A stretch of 64,000 nt of DNA from Aphelocoma coerulescens (taxonomy: Eukaryota > Chordata > Aves > Passeriformes > Corvidae). Below the pieces are notes generated by a model. It ran no database searches. It saw only the letters and a list, made by a program, of their open reading frames with translations, and was not told where the DNA came from. Below, piece by piece: positions 32,954 through 42,949 of this stretch; positions within the stretch are counted from its first letter, which is position 1, and every line of letters begins with the position of its first letter. Both the position numbers and the translations under genes were made by a program. The stretch spans positions 9,562,001-9,626,000 of the forward strand of contig NC_091013.1 of the NCBI RefSeq assembly GCF_041296385.1. The letters run 5' to 3'.

Positions 32954-32970
32954 AAAAAAAAAAAAAAAAA
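32954..32970. repeat. Poly-A run (17 bases)
   Basis: An uninterrupted run of A, followed about 20 bases later by a T10 run. I see no retrocopy upstream of it that would make it a poly-A tail. Confidence 0.85.
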
Positions 32971-33018
32971 GAGTAAAGAAATAGCTTGGTTTTTTTTTTC
33001 GAGAAGTGCTGTTTGGTG

Positions 33019-33062
33019 TGATGAAATGTCATCATAGGGGTGATGAAATGTCATCACAAGAC
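33019..33062. repeat. Tandem pair of 22-bp units, each a palindrome
   Basis: Units at 33,019-33,040 and 33,041-33,062 both begin TGATGAAATGTCATCA. In each, TGATGA and TCATCA are perfect inverted arms around AATG. This gives two identical head-to-tail palindromes, which could bind a dimeric factor twice or form a cruciform. No function can be shown. Confidence 0.85.
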
Positions 33063-33612
33063 TGACCTCTGTCACCCAAGGGTTTTCAAGCAGAGGGACT
33101 AACAAACACTCTTTATTCTGTTGGGGTAGGCAAAATATTTGGGGTGTATACTTATTACATATATGGCTTTGGTTTGGGTTTTGGTTTTTTTTTAACTGTA
33201 GTCTTGACACATGGTATCGATCAAGGTTGACCAGACAGAGCAGTGTTTATTCTCCCAGTACACTGCCTTTGATTTACAAAGCACACACATGTGCCAACAC
33301 CGCCCGTCCTGTAGAGCTGGTGGCTCTAGAACCTGGCTGTCCTGGAGAGGTCTGACCTGTGCAGAACTTCTGGTCTGGGACTGGCAGTGGCTCCCTGGGA
33401 AGAGGGTGGGGACAGGAAAACATACCACCCCTTCTAAGTTCCTTCCGGGGAAAAAACACCCCCCTTCCAAGGTGGTGCAACAGAGAAGGGGTGCTTGCCT
33501 ATAGAGTGAACTTCTGAAATCCTTTAGAGAAGGCCCACTTACTCTTTTGACAGACTTACTGCTGCAGAAAATGGAATTATCTGACAATCAGTAGCTGATG
33601 CTTCTTTTCTAG
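33063..33612. other. Unrecognised stretch, somewhat GC-richer than its surroundings
   Basis: Overlapping open frames on both strands (131 codons minus at 33,192-33,587; 97 codons plus at 33,211-33,504) have no recognisable domain. The raised GC could mark an old repeat or a conserved element. I see no recognisable promoter motif. Confidence 0.4.
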
Positions 33613-33713
33613 GTCTTCACAGACTTTTATCAACCCAGAGCCCACCCCAAGGAAGTACTGCATTCCTGCTGATGGGAAAGATTTAGCACCTTTCCCACCA
33701 GGTACTGGGTCAG
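33613..33713 (+). other. Candidate internal (cassette) exon, 101 bp
   Basis: A pyrimidine-rich tract ends in TTCTTTTCTAG at 33,612. The next 101 bases end in CAG followed by GTAAGG at 33,714, a near-consensus donor. One frame is open throughout, with phase 2 at the start and phase 1 at the end. It contains the stretch FINPEPTPRKYCIPADGKDL. The composition looks protein-like, but a 33-codon open frame is not rare by chance, and I do not recognise the peptide. If real, this part of the window is intronic to a plus-strand gene. Confidence 0.25.
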
Positions 33714-33719
33714 GTAAGG

Positions 33720-34955
33720 TGGGGAATCATCCCACAGCAGCTCTGGGGACCTTAGAGGCTCTGGAAAGCAGCTACTGAATCTCTCCTGCAAAGCTCTATG
33801 GGATGGAGCGAGCTCCCAGGCCTCGGTGAAACAGCCCAGAGTCGGGGAAGGGTTGTGTTTGTGAAGCCCTCAGACAGCTGATGGGAGGATACATTGGCAC
33901 TTCAAAGAGAGGAATCGCTCCAAAGGGCTGAAAGGCTTGCTTGCTTCTGGCATCAGGAAAGATTCTTTCCTTATCTAGACTGCCTTATTTTTCTTTAATG
34001 TTATTCAAAATAAAAACCCATTTAAAAGAGAAACTGCCAATGCTGTAACCGTTAATTTGCTTACCCAGGAGAATGAAGAGCCTATAATATGTAATTCAAT
34101 GTATGCTAGGGTCCCTTTTGGTGATAGAAAAAATGAGTTGCTTATAATAATGTTTGCTTTTTTCCCTATAGGTATGAGTCAATGAAATGAGAAGTCTAAT
34201 GATATCATCTTGTTACTCAGTTGCCTATAGATGGCGAGGCTTGGATTCATAATTGCATTAAGAGTCATAGCTTATGCTGATCATTAGCAAGGAAAATTTC
34301 ACACTAGAGATTCATTGTACTAAAGACCAGTTAAATTACAGTGTGCGTCTGCACATTACAGATATTATGATTCATTTCTGGCTTTAAAATACTATAGTTA
34401 GGAGAAATTATCTTGCAAATTTCAGAGTAAAACCAAAGCCTGGAAGAAATTACTTAGTGTTTGTAGCATATGACTTTTTTGACTGTAAAAATGTCACTCC
34501 CAGCTCCAATTACTGTATCAGTTTGCCAGTGACCAACAGTAAAAATGTTATAGAGGTAGACTTATTAACACTTCATTTTCACAGCAGAGCAGGAGTCCTT
34601 GGTTATTCAAGCACAATAGTAAGAACCAACATCGAAAGTGACATAAGGTGCCTGGAAAAGAACAAAAAATTTAAAACAGGAAAGTACAATAATCTACTCT
34701 GGTCTGCTATGCTGAACTGCTTTATTTAGCATTCCTATTCTAGCAAGCTTCCAGAAGAAATAGAAAGAAGACTGGAGGATAACAGCTCTGAAGAAACTAC
34801 GTAGTCACCTCTCTCTTTTGGAAATGAAATAGATTGAACAGTAGATAGGATGTAATTAGGAACCCATCTGGCAGTTATGCACTCGTATGAGAGGACTGCA
34901 AATCGAGGGTCTACCAAATAATTAATTTTTCTTAAACATTCACCTAATTAAATTG
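33720..34955. other. Non-coding sequence, no gene recognised
   Basis: 33,720-33,960 is less AT-rich than average; the remainder is AT-rich. I see no repeat family, exon or RNA gene. The 90-codon frame at 34,457-34,729 shows no domain. Confidence 0.5.
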
Positions 34956-34961
34956 CAAGAT

Positions 34962-35582
34962 TGTAGGAGCTTGGGTGGGTTGGACGGTCGGGATGGACGG
35001 AGACGAGAGATCTCTGAAGTCAGATCTTGGAACCCGCAGTTTATTGCAAAGGGTGTGGGTACAGGGGCTCTCCTTGGAGCTGCCAGCTGCAGCTCGGAGC
35101 AGGCCCAAGGTAAGAGCAGAGTGAGAGAGAGAGAGAGAGAGGGTGAGAGAGAGAGTAAGAAAAAGAGACCGAAGTCCTTGTTACAATACAATAAATCATC
35201 TTCTGTACTGAATATTCTAATTCTCACTAGCCAATCTAGTACAAGATCCAAATCCTATAGCATTTACATACAGCCTATAAGAGTTATTACATTACCATAG
35301 AGTATTACATTTTTACTCCTAAAAACTACTCTTTGGACCCCTTCTGCTGAGCTAGTAGGGTCTGCTCTGACCCTTAGACCTGTCTGCAAGCAGAGGGTAT
35401 TGTTCAATCAAGAGGGGATTACCTTCAGTTGGCCATACCATTGTTTTCTAGTTGTTCAGTAACTAAGACTTGGTATCTCAAAGGTTGCCTTCATTTCGAT
35501 GTCGCTTATAGTTTTCGTATTCTTAAAATCTTTTGTCAGGCAATCATATTTATAAGGCTTTCCTGTTTCATCTTCCCCAACA
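34962..35582 (-). mobile_element. Solo LTR of an ERVK-type endogenous retrovirus (621 bp, minus), perfect 6-bp target duplication
   Basis: On the plus strand it starts TGTAGGAGCTTGGG and ends TCTTCCCCAACA. It is flanked by CAAGAT at 34,956-34,961 and 35,583-35,588. A 6-bp target duplication is characteristic of ERVK (class II) integrases. The minus strand carries GCAATAAACTGCGGG (AATAAA; TTTATT at 35,040-35,045), then a U5 end with several CGTC/CGTCC words. A GA microsatellite (about 35,118-35,157) lies inside. No internal retroviral genes remain. Open frames inside it (103 and 115 codons) are artefacts. Confidence 0.92.
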
Positions 35583-35767
35583 CAAGATAAAGCAACTCTG
35601 ATGCTCTCCCTAACATGCTATATAAATGGTCAAGGAATAGGGCTTAAGAGAGACATCCTCCTTCTGGGAAACCACTGCATTCCTCTTTTCCTGAGGATTA
35701 CACAATGAATTTACTAATTAGTCAGGACAGATAATCGCTCTTGCTGTTTTTGAGAGAGCCTGTTACT

Positions 35768-35875
35768 GGTTGTGTTTGCATGTGGGTATGGTTGGGGGTT
35801 TTTTTGGTTGGTTGGTTGTTTTTTTGGGTTCTTTTGCTGGGGGGGAGTGGTGTGTGTTTGTTTATTTGTTTTTGA
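35768..35875. repeat. G/T-rich low-complexity tract with G-quadruplex potential
   Basis: C is nearly absent over about 100 bases, with GGGGG, GGG and GGGGGGG runs among T runs and repeated GGTT. The plus strand could fold as a G-quadruplex. The reverse complement resembles the A/C-rich tracts at 32,556 and 63,238. The 64-codon frame through it is not convincing. Confidence 0.75.
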
Positions 35876-35879
35876 ACAT

Positions 35880-37365
35880 TTTACTGTCAGTTTTTGATTG
35901 GGCAGTTTTTAACCTGGACACAAGCACTGCAGCAAAGGAACTGAAAACAGTCCACAGGGAGTAAAGGTGGTGTGGGATCCTGGACTTTTTATAAATAAGT
36001 CTGAAAAAGGTATCGAAAACCCCCATTCAATGGATGCTTCTGTGAAGCCAAAAGAATTGGCATTTCCAGAGAGAAAACTGGGAGACAGTCCCAGCTTTGA
36101 CCCATGGAATTTAGTCTGAACAGCAAAAGCAGATAAAGGCAGGGATGGAGCACTGGACTTTGTGTCCCAAGATGTAGATATGGATTAAGAAAATCTTGCA
36201 ACAAAATAGACCTGAATTTCCTTATCCCAGAAGTGGGTCAGCTTCAAACTGCCTCAAGGGAAATGTATAGCCTTATCTCTTAGAGCGTTTTAACACTCTA
36301 TAACACTGTGGAGCAGGATCAGACAAGCATATAAAGCAGAATTAACATTTGCTTCCTGACCCCTGTATTGGTTTGTGCTCATCAAATGAACAATCCCATT
36401 CAGCTAATCATCTGAATATAGTTTGTTTTGCTGCGCTTTTGTTTCACTAATCAATATATGTATAAATCAGAGAAAAATAAAATGATCTTTAGCTTCCTTT
36501 TATTACAAGAGAAAGAAATATATCTAAAAGTTTCAGCAAAAAGCAAGATTTTGGAGCCTGCTGAGTCATAATCTTGGTACTGAATTTGTCTCCATGTAGG
36601 TATGTGGATAAAAGCCTGATTACTTGTGATGGTATATTTTATGGGAGCCACCACACTGAGAGTAGAATTTGAACTTCATATTTGCATTTCACACACTCTG
36701 TTATTTTAGGTTTAAGGTTAAATGCAGGTGTTTTTTTAGAATTTCCTATGCCCTTCTGAGTCAGTTCCTGTTTCAAAGTCATCTTTATAATTAGCCAAAA
36801 TTCTAGGACATATATTCTATTGCACTGAAGGGACAGATTTTAATTTTTTTTTTCTTTTTTTTTTTTTTTTTAATGGCTCTCCATCAGTAAATATTACCAT
36901 TTTGACTCTGTTTTGGGGCATCCTGCAGCTCTCTCAGTTGGTTACACTTTAGAATAAAATCCTGCCAGTAAGAATCTGTCTTGAATTATAAAAACACACA
37001 TCTGTACCATGGGCACATTTTTTTTGCACATATGTTTTTCTAACTAGAAAGGACAGCACTGAACATAGTTAAGTTTTAAGGACCAATTTATAGTTTCATT
37101 TTGCACTGGTGCTGGCTATCCCTGGGTCTTTCTGTGGGCTTATCAGCTCTTACTGAACTCATGGCCACTGAAGATTTTTAATATCATCCCTTCATCTTAA
37201 GTCAAGTCAGCTGTATGCTGCATTTCCTCAAGAAATCCAGGTGTGCATAATAGTGATTTATTATTTTTAAACAGGTTTTTATTTTCCATTTCTCCATGGT
37301 GAACTAATGACTAAAGAAGAAATAGATGAACTGCATAAAGACTCAGATTACTTTGCTCTTTTCTT
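35880..37365. other. AT-rich non-coding sequence, no gene recognised
   Basis: Nothing recognisable apart from a long T run near 36,844-36,871, broken by a single C. Confidence 0.6.
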
Positions 37366-37370
37366 CCTAG

Positions 37371-37437
37371 CAATTATTTATGAGCACACAGCTGCTATAT
37401 TCTGCAAAGTTCATAGCAAAAGACATGGAAGTTGAAG
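37371..37437 (+). other. Weak candidate exon, 67 bp
   Basis: TTTTCTTCCTAG precedes 37,371 and GTAAGC follows 37,437, so acceptor and donor are both good matches. The frame starting at phase 0 is open for 22 codons and ends in phase 1, which does not splice in frame to the candidate at 33,613-33,713. A 43-codon ATG frame also crosses it. The short length makes chance quite likely. Confidence 0.15.
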
Positions 37438-38677
37438 GTAAGCAAATATGAGAATGTAAAATGTTATGAGAGACTACCAATTCAATTAAATTATTCTGAG
37501 CTTGCTCTTCAATCTGTTTGTATTCACATTGCATGTATTTTTATACTCATCTAATTTTTCACAGAAATTTCAATAAAATTTTTATTTAAGTATATTTTCA
37601 TTTAAATCTATGCAGAAATCCAGCAGATCATTCCAACTCACTGTCATTTATTCTTTGAGAATTTAATTAATTTTCTCAACATTTGCAGTTTTATTCATCA
37701 CTCTTATTTTAAATTACTAATATTTTAGATCCTTAAAAGAAATTCAGTAAATTGATTACTCAAGATTACTTCTCTGAACTATCTGAATAAGTCTGACATG
37801 TCACATTTTTGGAGACAGATTTAACTGCAATCCTTTGCAAAGGCTATTTGGATAAAAGTAGGATCCAATTAACCTACATTATTAACAATTGCTTCTTGCT
37901 ATTCATATAGGTTATGAATGGACTCATTAATAAACCAAATGAAACATACATAGGATCACCTTTACTAATATGCTCCACAGAACTCAAGTTATTGCTGTTT
38001 TTTATTACACTAGTTAATAATTCTGTGACAACAATAACTTGATGACTTGATTATAGTATTTGATACACAGATATAAATGCACCTAAGGGCTCCTGTTGGT
38101 GGAATACCTGGGTTACCTGCTCAGCTCTTGCTGTGAAGGCTCTACAAATGTGTCACCTCCTTAAAGATTTCCATGGCTTTAACCTCTCAGTTCTGCCTTA
38201 AATGCAAAGGGCATCAGGGATACTTGGGAAGGAGCACAAGGCAGAGACCCAAAGGCACAAGGCCACTGGCACTGCATCTTTTTTGAGACACCCCTTGTGT
38301 GTGATGCTGATCCTGTTAACACGGCACTCTAAATGGGTGACTCCATACAGAATGGTTCCAGAAGCACTGCACTGCAACTCTTCAACTTTACCCAAGCAGC
38401 TCAAGGGATTTCCAAACTGTACTTTTTTACGGAATTCTCTAGATGCTACTGAAGCTGTACTGTCCCACTAAATTTACCCTTAAAACATATGCTTCTTGTA
38501 CACGTGAGACTACTGCCAAGTAGTTTGCAGTTGCTTGAAACTACTGTGCACTTATTATGCAGTTGCACTCTATGACAATCCTTTCTTGACCACAGTACTT
38601 GCCATATTAAACATATTTTTCTTAAAAGCCTATTCTCAGACATATGATGTAAAATGTAATTACTGACTTCATGGTTT

Positions 38678-38693
38678 TGTGTGTGTGTGTGTT
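38678..38693. repeat. GT microsatellite
   Basis: About seven or eight uninterrupted GT units. It is a simple dinucleotide repeat. Confidence 0.85.
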
Positions 38694-41600
38694 CACAGGA
38701 CAAGAACTATTTTAATGATCTTCAAATCAAGTATTGCATTTGAAAATAATGTGAGCTAAAGTGCAATGTATGCCTGTGCTAAACAGCTGTTATCCTGATG
38801 TATGGTAATGGTTTTTTTGGGGGAGAAGGATGCGAGTGGGAAAAATGAGGAAAAATATCAGGATTTATCAATATTATACAATCAGATCATAGCTATCTGA
38901 TTGTTTTGCTGATGTTTGCAGGGATAGTAATGAAAAATGCCCTAGTGCAAGTTCCTAATAAAAATGTGTTCTGCTTTTGCAAAGCTTTACCCACCCACCC
39001 CTCAAAAAAAAACCTCACTTCTATATGAAAATCCTTCCACAGTCCTAAAATAGGTATCCTTCATGCTTCAGTAGAAGGCTCTCCAGAAGAGGGATTGCTG
39101 TATGTTCTTTCAGAGGCACATACTAGGACCAGCTCTACTGATTACTGAGCTGAACTCTATACCAGAGTAACCATGTAGTAGAGTTACAAAAGAAATGAAA
39201 TTGGAAAAATCAAGTGCAATGTAAACAGTGGAATTGAATATACTGAGAATATTTGTGTCTGTACTGCATATTGTGTGGTATTGTTTGGTATCTTTAATCA
39301 TTTGGATCATTTTGCTCTTCTAGAAAATCCAGTGCAAAATTTCTGCAAGTAGGCTGATAATTAATAGTATCAAACTAGCAAAACTGAATGAACTGTGAGA
39401 TTAATTCTTAACTGTCAGTCTTTTCAGCTGTGGGTACAACCCAAATTTCATACTGAATTTGGCTGCGCAGATGTGGCACCACAGTCTGCAGCTGTCTCCA
39501 AATGCTCCATAAAACAAAATCAGAAGGTAGACTCCCAGCTTCCAGATCTCTCTTTCAGCTTTTTCCCTCTAACACACAACAGTAACGTTAGCAATGAGAC
39601 TTCTTGTTTTTCTAATATGAGATTAATGCATTATTGCAGCCTTTCCTTTGAATAGAATTAAAATTTCTTGAGACAGCTTTGCCAGAATTATCCCGTCTTC
39701 ACATTAGAAGAGAGACTGTTCCACTGATGCCATTGACTATGCCAACTAATAGAGGAATAAAGCAGGGGGTTGATACATTCCTGACCTTTCCACAGTACAT
39801 TTTAGAGCTCAAGAAGCCTTTTCTTTTTCCAACTCCTCCAATATTCTTCTTTCATTCACTCTTTCAATGCAGTATATCTGACTTTCCAATTCCATGAAAA
39901 ACAAAGAAACAGATTTAATGCTTGTGCAAACTACCAAAAGCTGTGTTACTAATCTTGTTTTTCAAAGGAGTGAAAGGTAACCTGTGACACCCAACAGTTT
40001 AAGACAGCAAAACAAAGCAAAAATGCCTGATGCATGTATGGGTGAGGTATCTCTTTTTCTATCCTCACATAATTTGTAAGGAACTCCTGACAGAATATTT
40101 GGGTGCTATCCCATGACTGCTTCTGTCAGCGCAAGCTGCTGGTCTCTGGGTCATGTTATTTTGATTGTTAGCTGGAAAACATTGAGTTAAATTATGTTAT
40201 AAAACAGTAGCATCTTGTTTATTCAACAGAAAAATGCTGTATCATCCCATCTAAATGGAAAAACTATAGCACATACAAACTCTGGTTCCAAAGTTTTTAG
40301 GTTTTGCAGGGGTTTTGGACTGGAGTGCTGGGGTGGATTTTTTTTTTTTAAGTTAGTGATCTTTAATTACATGAAAATTGACAAAAAATATTAGAAGAAC
40401 ATAGGCAAGGAACAGCTTGCATAACATTTTTTAACTCTAAGCAGAACATTATTTGAAAGGATAAGTTGCACATAGAACACATATTTATTTTAACAAGATT
40501 AAATATATTTGTAAAGTAATGTACACAGTTTACTTTATGGCCACTTAATGTTTGTTCTTTTTCCAATGCAGAGAAAATAAATTTTTATGCAATTTGCTTC
40601 TGTTGTCAGTGCTAGAACAAAAAAGAAAATAAACTTGGATCTCAACAGACAACCTAATTATGTTGCCATTGTCTCTTTACAAACACAATTTTCACCTGTT
40701 TTAAAGAGCGTCCAATTTAAATTCCTAATTCAGTCCTGCAAAGGCAATGTCAATACAGGAATCCCACATATGGCAGGGAAATTGTAGTAAAGAGAGTTAG
40801 TACCAGCCTTTGATTTCTAAGTACTTATGCTCAGGATTTAAGCCCCATCCTGTGAAAATAAAGCTGGAGCACCTCATCCTGTCTCCTGTTTGTGGATATT
40901 GCAGAATCATTTTATAGTTCAATAGTTTGGCAAAAGCAGCAGTCTCTGCTTAAAAGAGGCCTAGAGAACGAAAGGTTCCCTTGCTTCAGACAGGAATGTG
41001 TTGTAAGACCATATAAAGAAATGTTCACTGGAGTTTGCCTGCCCTGCTCTTGGCCATGGCTGGGGATCTTGGGAGGCAGGAGGAGGAACTAGAAGCAGCT
41101 CAGCCCAGATGGATCTTTCTGAAGGTCAACTTTATTCTGCTCCCCCTTCCCTCCCCTTCAAAGCTGTGTTTGATTGTTCCTATAGCATTTATGATTCTTA
41201 CTGTTGGGGCTCAGATTGCAACATCAAGAAGAACTGATTTGTAGTCCTTTGTGTAAAAGGAGGGGAGATGTGAAAGTTTGGTTCTGCTCACCTTATTTAG
41301 CAGCCTGCAAAATGAGACTGAGAAGGGATTTCTCTTTTGCTTCTGAGTTGAGAGCAGGCCTGTTTAAGCCTAAAGCTGTTTTGAATTAGTTTGCACACTA
41401 GAAGCATACTGATGGGCTGCAAGCACATATGCCACAACTATACTTCACAGGAGGTTTGTTATTTCACAGGTGCATTTTGCATACAAAGTTTGCATAGGGG
41501 AAAAGAGAGACCAAGAAAAAGGCAAGTAATTAACTCTATTCCCTGCTCCTTCAAAAGGCCTATTCCGAGGTAACTCAGGAAGTTCATTATAAGCCTGCCT

Positions 41601-42028
41601 CTTCTATCCTCCTTGGAGTAGCACTTTACCTTCTGGGTAAGCCAGCTGAGCTTGCTGTTTGTGACATTAAAGCCATCTGCAGCCTTTTCTGTGCCCTCTG
41701 GTCTTCCCCCCATCTTCACTAGCTCAGATACAGTCTAATTTTTCTTCTGTTACTCCAGGTGCAACTATGATACCAAGTTTTTTCCCCTGATCTTGGGACT
41801 CTGAATTGAATAAATTTTGTTTACAATCTGGCAAAGTATTCTTCTTGGGGAAGCAGATTATTTTAGAGTAAAGTGTGTTGGCCTCAGTCTCACCTTATCT
41901 GAGCTGTTGTTTTAGTCTGTCTGCCAGCTCTGGAAGACAACAGTGATTTGTCTCATTATGCTGTCAAGCGTTCCTTGATATCCCTGAAAAGCAGAGGACT
42001 ACAGACCAATTAAAACATAGACCAGAGC

Positions 42029-42062
42029 ATATTTATTTATTTGTTTGCTTGCTTGTTTATTT
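42029..42062. repeat. TTTR-type tetranucleotide repeat
   Basis: Alternating TTTA, TTTG and CTTG units on the plus strand. It is a short, imperfect simple repeat. Confidence 0.8.
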
Positions 42063-42737
42063 TAAAAGCAGCTTTACAGCATGCAAACTTTGATGACATC
42101 TTCAGGCTGTCTAATTCTTTTGGCACAGTACCAGCTGTTGGCCAGGTCTCTGTGAAGACCTGCAGTCAGCTAGTACTAAACACTGGAAATGCTGACTCCC
42201 AGAAAGACTTGGGAGGAATTTAGGCCCTTGGAATATGGCTACCAGTGCTGATACCATAATCCAGATTTTTCAGATGTGTACTGTTTTTCAGGCTCTCTTT
42301 TTATTATTTCCTGTAGGTCTAGAATATCTAAGTAAATCTCTTTCATTTTTCTCTTTAACCTCTCAAAAAGTAAACCTCTTTCTCTGTCAGATCTCAGCCT
42401 TCTATTGTGAAAGAAATCCTCTTAAATATATGTCTGAGTTCAAGATTTGTTTTGTGTGAATTTTGTACCTTAAATGCTCAGTTCAAAGAGGTAACCTGCA
42501 AACCCATTTTCATGTTTCCTGAGGCATAGAAATGGTCTCCAGCTATGTATGAAGCAGCAAATTATTTTTTAAGGTAGAAAAGAAACTACAGGGGAAAAAA
42601 TGGTGATTGTTGATTCCTTTTCTGAATGAACTTATTATGTTAATTCTTATATCCTTCCTGTGATATATATACCAGGGTTTTTTTTCACATTAAAAATTAT
42701 TTACTAATCACTTTAAACTATTTTTCTCTTTCTTTTA

Positions 42738-42943
42738 GTTTGGATATTAGGAAAAATTCCTTCACAGAAAGGGTTACCAGGCATTGGAACAGGCTGCCGT
42801 GGGAAGTGGTGGAGTCACCATCCCTGAAGGTATTTAGAAAATATTGAGATGTGGCACTCAGGGTCATGGTTTCATGGTGGATTTGGCAGTGTTAGGTTAA
42901 GGGTTGGATTTAGAGGTCTTTTCCAAGCTTACTGATTTTATAG
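42738..42943 (+). mobile_element. CR1 3' fragment (plus)
   Basis: TTGGATATTAGGAAAAATTC, then TTCACAGAAAGGGTTACCAG, GCATTGGAACAGGCTGCC, GGGAAGTGGTGGAGTCACCA, and a GATGTGGCACTCAGGGTCATGG part lead to GAGGTCTTTTCCAAGCTTACTGATTTTAT. This last is written here only as its parts and forms the CR1 tail of the subfamily with a GGATT..GAGGTCTTTTCC ending. Confidence 0.9.
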
Positions 42944-42949
42944 TAGTAT

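Larger units (their letters stand above)
37445..42730. other. AT-rich non-coding sequence, no gene recognised
   Basis: There is no CR1, LTR or exon that I can identify in about 5.3 kb. Minor items are a GT microsatellite at 38,678-38,693, a TTTR tetranucleotide tract at 42,029-42,062, and slightly GC-richer DNA at 38,090-38,460. Sequence lacking recognisable repeats over this length is a reasonable place to look for conserved non-coding elements. Confidence 0.55.

Noticed and set aside
34940..35300. 103- and 115-codon frames on opposite strands
   Set aside because: Both fall within the solo LTR at 34,962-35,582 and include its GA microsatellite.
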